DNA of 64,000 bases from NCBI GenBank assembly GCA_023052935.1, contig CM041297.1, positions 6,128,280 through 6,192,279 of the forward strand, read 5' to 3'. Shown here piece by piece: positions 53,278 through 64,000 of the stretch (its first letter is position 1; every line of letters starts with the position of its first letter). A program made the translations under genes and the position numbers. The DNA is from Piezodorus guildinii. Lineage: Eukaryota; Arthropoda; Insecta; Hemiptera; Pentatomidae. The notes beneath the pieces are model-generated. The model searched no databases. It saw only the letters and a list, made by a program, of their open reading frames with translations, and was not told the origin of the DNA.

Positions 53278-53984
53278 ACTTTCACTTACTGTATATAGTA
53301 AGGGGAAGTATTGCGAACGTGAAAATTTTCTAATTCTAGTTTTCAACGATTTTGTTTAAACTCGCTTTATCGCTGTTAAATTTAATGGGCTTAAATATCA
53401 TTCAGGTTTCATTCGGAATAAAATTGTTTTACACGGCTAAAATGCCGATATTTTAAATTTTCTTCCTCTAAAGTACCTTTAATTTTGTAGATTCTACAAA
53501 AAAAAAAACTATATTATCTTGTTACCACTGATAAAAACAGGTAAATATATAAATTAAATGAATTCGATACCAACTAAAGGAGAAAACAGAAAAATATTTT
53601 TTTAATGCAATTTTTCGTTTTTGAACATAAGAGCAGTAATATACATGTATGATACACCGTTGGAAAGCTAAAGATTTTAGAAAAAATATTATCTCATACA
53701 CAAGCTTTTAGAAGTTAATAGAGAGTGATGAAAAGAAGATAAAACTAACTGATTATTTTAGATAATAATATAATAGATTTTTTAATAAAACACATGTTTC
53801 TATATAAATTCAATTTGATTAATTCCTTAATAGTTTTACGTATTACTTTCACTTACTATATATAGTAAGGGGAAGTATTGCGATCGTGAAAATTTTCGAA
53901 TTCCAGTTTTCAACGGAAATACACGTTTTAGGGTCCCCTGAGTCCAAATAACCAAGTCCCGCAAAAAGGTCTGTGTGTGTGTGT

Positions 53985-54028
<44 letters not shown>

Positions 54029-54863
54029 TAACTCCCGGCGGAAACGGTAAGTCCTATGAAACTGAAATTTCATATTTAAGACAACTATACGCCCGAGACG
54101 TGACAAAACTTTTTTCATCAAAATAAGCCTACCAGAAGAGGCACTTTATACCATGCATTTTGCACCTTTTTTCGATTTTCTCAAAAACGGTTCCGACGAT
54201 TTTGATTAAACTCGCTATATCGATGTAAAATTTAATGGGCTTTAATATCATGTAGGTTTTATTTAGATAAAAATGGTCTGACAGGGCTTAAATGCCGATA
54301 TTTTAAATTGTCTTCCCCTAAAGTACCTTTAATTTTGTAGATTCAATAATAATAACTAGATTATCTTGTTAACGCTGATGAAAAACTGGTAAATATATAA
54401 ATTGAATAAATTCGATACCCAACTAAAGGAGAAAACAGAAAAAATATGTTTTTAATGCAATTTTTCGTTTTTGAACATAAGAGCAGTAATATACATGTAT
54501 GATATACCGTTGGAAAGCTAAAGATTTTAGAAAAATTATCAGCTCATACACAAGCTTTTAAAAGTTAATAGAGAGTGATGAAAAGAAGATAAAACTAACT
54601 GATTATTTTAGATAATAATATAATAGATTTTTTAATAAAACACATGTTTCTAAAGAAATTTAATTTGATTAATTCCTTAATAATTTCACATATTTTTATC
54701 TCTAACTGTATTTGAAAATCCTTTCATTGATTTTAAAAATTGAGGTAAGTGAAAGTCGTGTGTTGCCCGCACCAGATTTTTTTTATCTCTAACTGTATTT
54801 AAAAATTCTTTCATTGATTTTAAAAATGGAGGTAAGTGAAATTCGTGTGTTGCCCGCACCAGA
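53278..54863 (-). mobile_element. Family E copy 18, split by copy 19
   Basis: Hairpin end at 53278, interior to 53843, interrupted, then TATCTCTAACTGTATTTAAA to GCCCGCACCAGA at 54863. The GAATTCCAG-(TG)n block is deleted. Confidence 0.88.
53844..54776 (-). mobile_element. Family E copy 19, full length (933 bp), nested in copy 18
   Basis: Complete, with a long (TG)n tract (53972-54027). Inserted in the CGTATTTTTATCTC site of copy 18, within its T-run, consistent with insertion between T residues. Confidence 0.93.
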
Positions 54864-54997
54864 TTTTTTTAATTAAACAAGACATCAAACAATTAGACTC
54901 TTATGTAAACAATTTTATCTAATATACGAAGTTGTAAAAGATAATGTACAGTGACGAATAGGACATAAACTTATTACTGATTATTATACGTGAAAAA

Positions 54998-56057
54998 TCT
55001 GGTGAACGCAACACACTTTTAAATTTTTTAAACAAATTTAGAAACCAGGTGGTAATAAGATTTTTTAATGGGAGTAAAAAATCTTACGATCCGATAATAG
55101 TCATTCGATTATGCCCACTCCTAGTTAAAAGGTGGTCCCGAGCCTGTGCGATGTCAGGTACTCGTTAAAGATCCCTATCCTAATAAAAACTGGATATGCA
55201 CAATTTAGGACTCCCACTGTAGCATCGTCCAATTAGCCATAGTGGCATAAAGTGACGTTAAATAAATAAACAATAAACAAGTAACGAAAATAAATTGTTA
55301 GAGATTTATTGACATTGGATTTTAAAATAAACATGTGTTTTATTAAATAATCTATTATTATTTTATCCGCTTTTCATCACACTCCGTTAACTTTTACAAT
55401 AGTATGTATAAGAAAATTGATTTTTTCTATTATCTTTACCATTCCAACGGTATATTATAAATGTATATTACTGTTCTCAAGTAAAAAAAAATGCATAAAG
55501 AAAATTTTGTAGCAGTTATCTCCTTTAGTTGGTTATCGAATTCGTTCAACATATATATTTACCTGTTTTTTTTTAGGTTTTCTAATGAGATGATATGGTA
55601 AATTACATAAAAACTACTAAATTAAAGGTACTTTAGGGGAAGAACTTTTGAAATATCGGCATTTAAGCCCTGTCAGACCATTTCAATCAGAATGAAACCT
55701 ACACCATAAAGCCCGTCCAATTGTACATCGATATAGCGAGTTTAATTAAAATCGTTAGACCTGTTTTGGGGAAAATCGTAAAAAGGTGCAAAATGGTATA
55801 AAGTGGCTCTTCTGGTTAGCTGAGTTTGCTAAAAAGGTTGCTGTAACATGATGTATAGTTTTGCATATGAAATTTCAGTTTTATAGGACTTTTCGTTTAC
55901 GCGCTAGAGTTACCACACACACACAGAGACCTTTTTGAGGGACTTGGTCATTTGGACTCAGAGGACCCTAAAACGTGTATTTCCGTTGAAAACTGGAGTT
56001 TGGAGAAAATTTTCACGGTCGCAATACTTTCCCTTACTATATATAGTAAGTGAAAGT
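54998..56057 (+). mobile_element. Family E copy 20, split by SINE-1 copy f
   Basis: TCTGGTGAACGCAACACAC start, complete hairpin end TACTATATATAGTAAGTGAA. Confidence 0.85.
55050..55283 (+). mobile_element. SINE-1 copy f, carrying a hAT-MITE end
   Basis: SINE body from TTTTTTAATGGGAGTAAAAA to the tail TTAAATAAATAAACAATA. The usual CCTTAGTTATGCCG...GGGGAC segment is replaced by GATCCGATAATAGTCATTCG and ATTATGCCCACTCCTA, the right end of the hAT MITE at 39.9 kb. Confidence 0.82.
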
Positions 56058-56125
56058 AAAAAACCTGCAACTCTAACTCAACTAGAATAAAACCTACATG
56101 ATATTGAACCCCCATTCAATTTTAT

Positions 56126-56775
56126 ATAAATGATAATAATAATAGGCTTACCGAACCCGAAGGTTCGATGCCGATACCACCAAACTTCGCCTACACAGAC
56201 TCGTCCAATGTCCGCCGCTCAACCCAAGTCCCCGAGATCAGCCTTAATGCAATCCTCCCATCGACGCTTCGGCCTACCTTTCGGACGCCTACCAGTCGGA
56301 TCAGCGAATACCAACTTTCTCGGAATCCATTCCTCTCCGAGCCCAACAACTTTACGCGCCCATTTGAGTCTCCGCGATGCTATCAACTCAATATCATAGG
56401 GTATGAACTCCGCAATTTCCGCGTTGTGCAACCTTCTAAACTCCCCAGTGGCCTCATCTCTCTTCGGACCAAATATTTACGCAGTACCTTATTTTCGAAA
56501 ACCTTAAGCCGTTGTTCATTCTTCAAAGAAGCGGCCCCGTTTCACATCCGTAAAGAACCGTTGGAAGAATAACAGTTTTATAAATTCTAACTTTAAGTCG
56601 TGAGCTAAGCAACTTAGCAACTGAATAATAACACGCATTTCCACTATAACAGGACTTTATTTCTTCCTGGATTTCATTTTTTTTGTTATCATTGAACCTA
56701 AATACTTGCATTTCTCTACGCGTTCAAAAGTATTCCCTGATATATTAATATCATCAAGATCGCCACAATTTATAT
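56126..56775 (-). pseudogene. LINE (YGCET family) copy Y3
   Basis: Minus strand: GDLDDINISG region, CKYLGSMITT-like, IQEEIKSCYSGNACYYSVAK, KVRIYKTVILPTVLYGCETG, RRLKWARKVVGLGEEWIPRK, GRPKRRWEDCIKADLGDLG. The end is SASNLRV-like with tail AATAATAATAGG. Small deletions and frameshifts. Confidence 0.82.
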
Positions 56776-57432
56776 AAATATAAGAGTATTTTCTTAATTT
56801 TTTTTTGTTTTGATTTTTGGTTTGAAATTTCACATCTGGTTCATCGATTTTGGTTAAACCAAAGTTTTCTTAAATATCCCAGTCATATTTATGTATCATA
56901 AATTAATATTTAATAATATAGTTCAATTTTTTTAAAGTAATGTATTAATTGCACATTCCGTTGTTATCGTAAGAGTGGTTTCAAATATCTAATAAAAGAA
57001 ACTTTATATTTAAAAAAATGAGAGAAAGAAGCAAAAAAAAACTAAACAAGTTGCTAATAAAATGCAAAACATATTTAACGACCTTTTCGTTAGGGTAATA
57101 TATTAGGATGCTAGAAGTTTTTATGCCGTCGTAAAATGGTCTAGAGGTGTCAGGAAACAGAACAAAAAAACATTTTCACAGTTTGTTTATTTAATATTCT
57201 CTATTTCCTCCTTAAAGGAGTGACCTATGGCTCGCATTAATGTAAAAGCCCCAAGTCCAATATCCTGCATCCTGCGTCCTGTGTCTTGGGAAAATAACAA
57301 TAATTACGTTTAGTACATCCTGGCAGGAGAGTATTATTTAAGGAGACCCAATGCCTGATAAGGAATTCAAACTAACCTACATTCCCGACTTATTACAAAG
57401 GAACACATGTTTATATTTACATATCATGATGA
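56776..57432. other. No feature recognised
   Basis: AT-rich, unassigned. Confidence 0.4.

Positions 57433-57477
<45 letters not shown>
57432..57477. repeat. (TA)n microsatellite
   Basis: About 23 TA units, directly upstream of LINE copy Y4. Confidence 0.95.
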
Positions 57478-57479
<2 letters not shown>

Positions 57480-58028
57480 GGTGGCGATCTTGATGATATT
57501 AATATATCAGGGCATACTTTTGAACACGTAGAGAAATTCAAGTATTTAGGTTCAATGATAACAAGCAAAAATAAAATCCAGGAAAAATAAAGTCCTGTTA
57601 AAGGTGGGAAATACGTGTTATTATTCAGTTGCTAAGTTACTTAGTTCGCGGCTTCTATCTAAAAACTTAAAGGTTAGAATTTATAAAACTATTGTTCTTC
57701 TGACGATTCTTTACGGATGTGAAACGTGGCCGCTTACTTTGAAGGATGAACAACAGCTTAAGGTTTTCGAAAATAAGGCGCTGCGTAAAATATTTGGTCC
57801 GAAGAGAGATAAGCCCCCGGGGAGTTTAGAAGGTCGCACTACGCGATTGGAATTTATGATTCGACTGGTAGGCGTCCGAAAGGTAGGCCGAAGCGTCGAT
57901 GGGAGGATTGCATTAAGGCTGATCTCGGGGGTTTGGGCTTGACCAGCGAACATTGGACGAGATTGTGCAGGCGAAGTTTTTTGGTATCGGCATCGAACCT
58001 TCGGGTTCGGTAAACCTATTATTATTTT

Positions 58029-58030
<2 letters not shown>
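57478..58030 (+). pseudogene. LINE (YGCET family) copy Y4
   Basis: GGDLDDINISGHTFEHVEKF, KYLGSMITSKNKIQEK, then KVRIYKTIVLLTILYGCETW and RKIFGPKRDK. An internal deletion fuses LHN to FMIRLVGVRK out of frame. Ends at a (TTA)n-like tail, then (TA)n (58033-58088). Reaches the same 5' extent as Y3. Confidence 0.82.

Positions 58031-58032
<2 letters not shown>

Positions 58033-58088
<56 letters not shown>
58033..58088. repeat. (TA)n microsatellite
   Basis: Adjoins the LINE Y4 tail. Confidence 0.95.
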
Positions 58089-58093
<5 letters not shown>

Positions 58094-58315
58094 TTTAAAT
58101 TCTCTTGTAAGAATGGTTATCAAGGTTTAACACTAGACATTTAACCTAAAATTAAATGATGCCCTGTGAAATGAAATTTCGACATGTAAGTGTACATACA
58201 TACAACAGTCACGCTCCATGAAGTTTCTGTCCTGATGGTAATAAAATATTAACATATTTAACTATAAATAATATAATAAATGCAGGTTTAATATATCTTT
58301 ATATTTTTTTCTTAT

Positions 58316-58505
58316 TTTCACTTTTCTATATAAGAAAGAACGGAAGGAAGATAATGTATTGCGATCATGAAAATTTTGAAATTTGAGTTTTCACCGGAAA
58401 TACACGTTTTAGTGTACACTGAGTCTAAATGACCAGTCGTGCAAAAAGATCTGCGTGTGTGGTAAGTCTAGCGCAAAAACGAAATTGAAATTTATATGTC
58501 TCGGT
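58316..58505 (-). mobile_element. Family E copy 21 (hairpin end), diverged
   Basis: TTCACTTTTCTATATAAGAA, TATTGCGATCATGAAAATTT, ACACGTTTTAGTG. Confidence 0.7.
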
Positions 58506-58517
58506 TTTCACATCTGG

Positions 58518-58778
58518 GGGAGCCCGTGGCTGAGTAGCTAGCGCGCTAGTCTCTCATGCTAAAGGTTGTGAGTTCGAATCTCAGTCCGGCGGGCTTTTGT
58601 TAAAGATGTAATTAAATTGGGATTCATTCACATCCTCTTCCCCGGGTATGTGAGAACCGTCAGCCAAATGGTGGCCACTCACAAAATTAGGCGTTGGGAG
58701 TTGGTTGGTCGGTTACACGCGAGTGTAATCTTCCTGCACGGCCTGTCGCGCCATTGAAAGAAGAAGAAGAAAGAAGGG
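58518..58778 (+). mobile_element. SINE-2 copy b
   Basis: GGGAGCCCGTGGCTGAGTAG (A box), GTGAGTTCGAATCTC (B box), CCTGTCGCGCCATTGAAAG, and a GAAGAAGAAGAAAGAAG tail. A possible short TSD TTTCACA flanks it. Confidence 0.85.
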
Positions 58779-59062
58779 ATTTCACAGCTCCCTTTTCATA
58801 AACATCGACAAATTATAAAAACCACTTTATAACAGTTTTGTTTTCCCAAATAAGAACAGTAATAAAAAAGTATTTAAACTTTGATAAGCAAAATATTTTA
58901 GAAATGTTTTCATACTTACAAAGTCCTATGATGTAATGCAGAATGAAGAGGTACAATAAATGTAATATCATAACATATTTTGACGAATTCATTTTTTAAC
59001 TGCGATATTATTGAAAATTATATAATTTATTTTAACTATTTTGGTAACTGAAAGTCGTGTAA
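58779..59062. other. No feature recognised
   Basis: Unassigned. Confidence 0.35.
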
Positions 59063-59345
59063 CCTCTGGAGTAGTGGCTAGCATAACAGCATTCTATGAA
59101 TAAAGTCGCGGGTTCAAAACTAGCAGAGGACCTTAGGATTATTTTAAGGGAGTAAAAAAAAACCTAAAAATTAAATTAAAAAAAAAATACTAATGCCGCC
59201 CTTCGGAGGGGACGTAAAAAGGTGGCCCTGTGCGATATCAGGTACTCGTTAAAGATTCCTATGGATGAACAACATTTAGCCCTCAAAATCCCACTGTAGC
59301 ATCGCCGGATTAGCCATGGTAGTATAGAATATTGTTAAGCGTATA
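59063..59345 (+). mobile_element. SINE-1 copy g, old
   Basis: AGTGGCTAGCATAACAG (A box), GGGTTCAAAAC (B box), GGAGGGGACGTAAAAAGGTG, and CCCACTGTAGCATCGC near the tail. Confidence 0.8.
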
Positions 59346-60250
59346 ATCAAACCGAACGTCCAGAGTTGTGCGCCACAATTTTTTTTTTTTTTTAGTTAAA
59401 AACAGTATTTTTAGTGGAAAAAAACAGCAAAATGTTTGAAAATAGGTGAATGAAAAAGAAAGAAGACGAGCCATTAAACTTAACTACGCGAGCTATTGCG
59501 TAACTAATTGTAAAGCAAATAACGTACGTCAAAGATTGAATATTATTACCGTTCCAAACGAGCCGTTCAACAGAAACCTATAAATGATAGTTTATTATGG
59601 TTTTGTATATTTCATCTTATAATTTTAGTATTTGGAGTTGATTACCATTCATAAAATTACTCTTCAATGTTTTTTTTTCTCGATTATTTCTTGTTTCATC
59701 TTAGGGATTCCTTTCCTACCCATAACCTCCATGCTGCTTCCCTATCCTCATTCAATTGCTACCTTTTTGCAATATCTTCAGTCATCCCAAACTGACGCTA
59801 AACCATTGAGACGTTGAGTTCCAAAAGGTACTATATCCATTCTAGGAAATTTTACAGGAGACGCAAAAATCACTAATTATAATATTATTAAATTAGCTAA
59901 TTTGACTCTTTTCGCATTAAAATGCAGAATTTTTTTTTTTAGTCTATTAATAACATCATATTAAAGTTATGAAATGAGTTGTTTTGGTATAATTTGGAAC
60001 GAAATTAAATGTGTAATTAGTTCCTTTAGAAAATAACAATATTTCTAAATTGCGTTTATAAAGGACTGGGGTGTACATTAAATAAAATCAAATAGGAGAT
60101 TTAGATACATTTAAGTGATGAGAATACAAATTTGTAAAAAAAATCAATTTTGGACCAATTTATTTAATTATTTTTTTATTAAATTCTAAAGTTGATTTTT
60201 TACTGTATTAACAACTTATTTTAAGTTAAATATCGCTTCAGTATATTTTT
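59346..60250. repeat. AT-rich; dispersed repeat D relic at about 59.82-60.15 kb
   Basis: GAACGAAATTAAATGTG and AAAGGACTGGGGTG-type matches to 3.6 and 8.3 kb. No gene seen; the 59632-59817 open frame lacks motifs. Confidence 0.35.
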
Positions 60251-60535
60251 ACTTTCACTTACCTATATATCAAATATATAGTAAGGGAAAGTATTGCGAT
60301 CGTGAAACTTATAGATTTCCAGTTTTCGACGGAATTACACGTTTTAGGGTCCCTTGAGTACAAATAACCAAGTCCCGCAAAAAGGTCTGTGTGTGTGTGT
60401 GTGTGGTAAGCCCAGCGCAAAAACGAAAAGGCCTATGAAACTGAAATTTCATATTTAAGACAACTATGCGTCCGAGATGTTACAGAAACTTTTTCATTAA
60501 AGTCAGCTGACCGGAAGATCTACTTTATACCTTTA
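60251..60535 (-). mobile_element. Family E copy 22 (hairpin-end third)
   Basis: ACTTTCACTTACCTATATAT to CCGGAAGATCTACTTTATAC. Confidence 0.85.
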
Positions 60536-60984
60536 GTAATATAACTTAAATTTAACATTATTATATGTTAGTCATTTAGGCTAATGGACTATAATTACAA
60601 AAAAATAAAAATATTTTACTGATTGTAAGGATGACTTTTGTCAATTTGTAAATATGTGAATAAAGTTTATTTTATTATTACTAAACTAAAATCTGAGTAT
60701 AGAGATAAGATTTATTCATATAGCTCTGGAAAGACGGCCATAGAACAATAAATAGGATTAATATTGAAAGTGTACGGAAACCTTATTGACCTATCATTAA
60801 CAAATGACAATTTATCTCGTTTAATATTAATCTTTAAATAAATCTCTTTTTTTTTTTTTCTTTAATCAAATATTAGTATTAATAATGTATACATTGGAAA
60901 ATTGTTAAGTTGAAAATAAATAGCACTACAAGTTTATAGCTTGCTGTATGGAAACTTTTTTGAGTAAGTCTACATTAAAAAAAA
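60536..60984. other. No feature recognised
   Basis: AT-rich, unassigned. Confidence 0.4.
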
Positions 60985-61870
60985 TCTGGTGCGGGCAACA
61001 CACGACTTTCCCTTACCTCCGTTTTAAAAGTCGAATAAAGAATTTTCAAATACAGTTAGAGATAAAAATTAGTAAAACTATTAAAGAATTAATTAAATTG
61101 TATTTCTATAGAAACATGTGTTTTATTAAAGAATCTATTGTACTATTATCTAAAATAATCAGTTAGGTTTATCGGCTTTTCATTTCTCTCTATTAACATT
61201 TAAAAGCTTGTGTTTAGGATAATATGTTTTCTAAAATCTTTAGCTTTCCAACGGTATAATATATATGTATATTACTGATATTATGTTCAAAAACAAAAAA
61301 TTACAATTAAAAAATATTTTATCAGTTTTCTCCTTTAGTTGTTTTTCAAATTCGCACAACTTACACATTTACCTGTTATATATCAATGCTAACAAGATAA
61401 TATGGTTATTTTTAAAGAATCTACAAAATTAAAGGTACTTTAGGGGAAGAAAATTTAAAATATCGTTATTTAAGCCCTGTAAAACCATTTTAATGCAAAT
61501 GAAACCTAAATGATATTAAAGCACATTACATTTTACATCGATATAGCAAGTTTAATCGAAATCGTCGGAACCGTTTTTGAAAAAATCATGCAAAATGCAT
61601 GGTATAAAGTGGCTCTTCTGGTAAGCTCATTTTGATGAAAAAGGTTTTGTAACGTCTCGGGCGTATATTTGTCTTAAATATGAAATTTCAGTTTCATAGG
61701 ACTTTTCTTTTCCGCCCGGGAGTTACCACACACGGACACACAAACACACACACACATACACACAGACCTTTTTGCGGGACTTGGTTATTTAGAATCAGGG
61801 GACTCTAATACGTGTATTTCCGTTGAAAACTGGAATTCGACAATTTTCACTATATATAGTAAGTGAAAGT
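60985..61870 (+). mobile_element. Family E copy 23, full length
   Basis: TCTGGTGCGGGCAACACACG to CACTATATATAGTAAGTGAA, AGT. The inner arm of the hairpin is eroded. Confidence 0.9.
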
Positions 61871-62638
61871 AAAAACATCAGTAGAGCTGTTTCGCTAGTA
61901 AGTACGACCACAAACACCTTGACACGAAATTTTGTAAATATTAGATATGTGTATATTAGCTATATATACAATTACGTAACCGAAGAGCCGTTGGACGAGG
62001 ATAGGTGTAAAGAGTTCGTCGACCCCGATAAGGAGGCAAGGCCCTACGTTAGGTAGGACCAACCAGTTAGTCAGTCCACCTCTTACAGGATATAGTCTTC
62101 TAGAATACATAGTTATTATATATCTCGAGTATATAGCTACCTTCTTCCCCGTCTGCCTCATAAATAAATAGTAACAACAAATTAGTCCGGCTTGTCCAGA
62201 AGTATGTTCACTGAAGGGGAGAGTCATAAAAAACCAATGATATTTAACTGTAGCAGGCGAGGGAATGTAACGAAAATATTGTTTTATAAGATGTGTAATA
62301 TTAATTACGATGCACAATTATACTCAACATTTATTATTATTATTTTGTTTCGGTTGGCTTTTACAGACCTTGGAGATCTTTAACCGCCGCAATTAGCCTA
62401 TTCCACCTCTGTCTATCCATTCCTACTCTAAACCATTAGATTCCTTTCTTCCTCTTTAATTCCTGATAATCCTCCGAGACTTCTGAAAAGATGATGGCCT
62501 CGAGACCTTCTAGTTTAGGTTACCTAGTGGAGTGATACCAATGGGCATTTTCTCTTCATGTATGTTATTGTTAACTAATACAATTGTAAATCTCAATTAA
62601 TGAAAAAGAAAAGTTTGATTTAGTTTCCATGGTTCTAA
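61871..62638. other. Unassigned, somewhat GC-richer
   Basis: Mixed open frames (61823-62056; 61895-62317 on the minus strand) without recognisable motifs. May be part of an LTR element; no ends identified. Confidence 0.3.
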
Positions 62639-62940
62639 TTTTTCTTTTTTTATTGAGTAATATTACAATCCGTCCTGATTTGGACATTAATTATAGTGAT
62701 AAAAGATAAAATTCGTACAATATTTACACAGCAATAAAATTATAAAATCATAATAAAATATAAATACAAAAATGAATCAATGTTTATAAATAATAATAAT
62801 AAATCTTATCAATAATAAAATGTCTACAAAGTCTATAAATCACTCATAACTATTTACAAGTCATACATATAGCACATTGAGTGGAGAATCCAGCGAGTAC
62901 TATAACTCTGATATACATTTTTACAAGAGGGGGTCTAAAA
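62639..62940 (-). mobile_element. Jockey-lineage LINE 3' UTR, 5'-truncated
   Basis: Minus strand: GATTCTCCACTCAATGTGCT, GGACGGATTGTAATATTACT, CAATAAAAAAAG. Matches the 3' UTR of the full-length element at 12.95-13.2 kb. No TSD recognised. Confidence 0.8.
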
Positions 62941-63197
62941 GTAAAAAATAATTTAAAAAATTGTTAGTTTATGGATTTATAACAACTTCCCATTTATTTG
63001 AACAACTTACGTACGATTTGAAACGTATCATATTTTCTAAAATATTACGCTTTTCAACGATATATTATATGTTACCACCAGGATTTCTTCAGGAAAGAAT
63101 TTGTATTCACTCAATTAGGATTATTCTTTCTAAGCGATCTATCCATCCAGCAGATATCTTCCCAGAGTGGCCCCTAACTGTTTTTTTTTTCTTATTT
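62941..63197. other. Faint E relic, otherwise nothing
   Basis: ATATTTTCTAAAATATTACG and CAACGATATATTATAT resemble the E interior. Confidence 0.3.
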
Positions 63198-63479
63198 CTT
63201 TAACGTCACTTTATGCTACTATGGCTAATCGGATGATGCTACAATGGGAGTCCTAAATTTTACCTATCCAGGTTTAATTAGCATAGGGATCTTTAACGAG
63301 TACCTGACATCGCAAAGGCACGGAACCACTTTTTTACGGCCACTTCGAAATACGGCATAACTAAGGATTTTTTCCTACCATTAAAAAATCGTAGGGCCAC
63401 CTCTAGGGCTGAACCCGCGATCCATGATATATAAAGCTGTCATATGTTATATAAGCCACTATGCTACAGGTGACCCCAG
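63198..63479 (-). mobile_element. SINE-1 copy h, near full length
   Basis: Minus strand: GGGGTCACCTGTAGCATAGT, B-box-like GGTTCAGCCCTAG, GGTAGGAAAAAATCC, ACTCGTTAAAGATCCC, CCCATTGTAGCATCATCCG, AAAGTGACGTTAAAG. Confidence 0.85.
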
Positions 63480-63747
63480 TGGCGCTATCATCGAGCAATA
63501 TTCCGTAGTGAAAAATTCTCGCAACAAAAACCAACACAGGAATTTCAATTTGAAGCTGAATTTTGTAAAAAATCCCAGCCCTCCTTATCCCTTGTTACAC
63601 CTCAACAGCTAAAATAATCAGGTAAATTTATCAAATACTCATGCATATATTTCATTTTTTGTTTAAGAATTTATGAGTCACCATCCAATTTTACATATTT
63701 ACTTGTGCTCTTAACCGAATCTTAATTTTAGTACAATCATATATTTA
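63480..63747. other. No feature recognised
   Basis: Unassigned. Confidence 0.35.
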
Positions 63748-64000
63748 TCATATTCAGACGGCTACTTCAACACTTACTAGACAGACGCTCTAACCTTTCA
63801 CTTAACTAGAAAAGACTCATTTACATGACAATCATAAGGCCTATCTGGACTTACGGAGTTGTGTTTAGGGACTCTACTAAACCATCAACCTCTTCCCGTA
63901 TCCAATCCTTACAATCCAAAATCCTTAACGCTCCTTACTTTGTCACGAATAAAATCATCCACAATGACCTTAATGTTCCATATGTTGCTGATTTGGCCCG
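63748..64000 (+). pseudogene. Jockey-type ORF2 fragment running off the window
   Basis: Reads LLDRRSNLSLN, a stop, KRLIYMTIIRPIWTYGVVFR, DSTKPSTSSRIQSLQSKIL, NAPYFVTNKIIHNDLNVPYV. This is the thumb region, closest to the fragments at 16.8 and 34.8 kb. Continues beyond 64000. Confidence 0.82.

Noticed and set aside
58518..58600. tRNA gene in the second SINE head
   Set aside because: It continues into the SINE-2 body and is repeated at 35.8 kb with a TSD.
61895..62317. 140-codon minus-strand open frame
   Set aside because: No motif or repeat support. Composition is only slightly richer in G+C; kept as unassigned.

Overview
The window is AT-rich nuclear DNA from an arthropod, most likely an insect. 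This is inferred from the element set: mariner transposases, a Jockey-type LINE, a Dong/R4-type LINE, tRNA-headed SINEs and a Penelope-like relic. I cannot name the species. I found no host gene that I can defend, no rRNA, no functional tRNA and no CRISPR array. Nearly everything recognisable is a transposable element or tandem repeat, often nested several deep.

The commonest component is a family of about 0.85-0.93 kb, here called family E, with about 25 whole or partial copies. One end begins TCTGGTGCGGGCAACAC, with a subterminal ACTTTCACTTACC. The other end is a hairpin containing the reverse complement GTAAGTGAAAGT. An internal (CA)n tract lies near the hairpin end. It looks like a non-autonomous Helentron (HINE/DINE-1 style). 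In the feature list, strand + means the TCTGG end is on the left.

Layout. 0-8.5 kb: E copies, a rearranged mariner, LINE 3' fragments, and a Dong/R4-like LINE (about 4.93-7.18 kb) lying in the (TTA)n tail of another LINE. 8.6-13.2 kb: one full-length Jockey-type LINE with perfect target-site duplications (TSDs), intact ORF1 and one stop in ORF2. 13.7-17.3 kb: a SINE/LINE composite inside an E copy, then a 147-bp palindromic MITE whose four copies bound a triplicated segment. 18.8-20.1 kb: a second mariner family, and a 0.28-kb palindrome carrying two hammerhead-like cores. 21-26 kb: a LINE tail, E copies and a Jockey fragment. 27-36 kb: LINE and SINE insertions with TSDs, more hammerhead-type repeats, a deleted mariner, and a pogo/Tigger derivative. 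36-38.5 kb: mostly unrecognised. 38.5-47.5 kb: E copies with a nested hAT MITE, a deleted mariner, a Penelope-like GIY-YIG relic, a short mariner and LINE relics. 48.1-50.6 kb: a heptamer array that interrupts the helix-turn-helix region of a mariner transposase. 50.8-64 kb: tandem and nested E copies, LINE tails, SINEs and a Jockey fragment running off the right edge.

The genes form no pathway. The Jockey-type LINE could have driven the SINE and LINE insertions that carry TSDs. The mariner and MITE copies would have needed transposase from elsewhere, since every transposase here is broken. The most interesting items are the hammerhead-type cores with compensatory stem changes, the heptamer array born inside a mariner gene, the MITE-bounded triplication, and the Dong-like element in a LINE's TTA tail.
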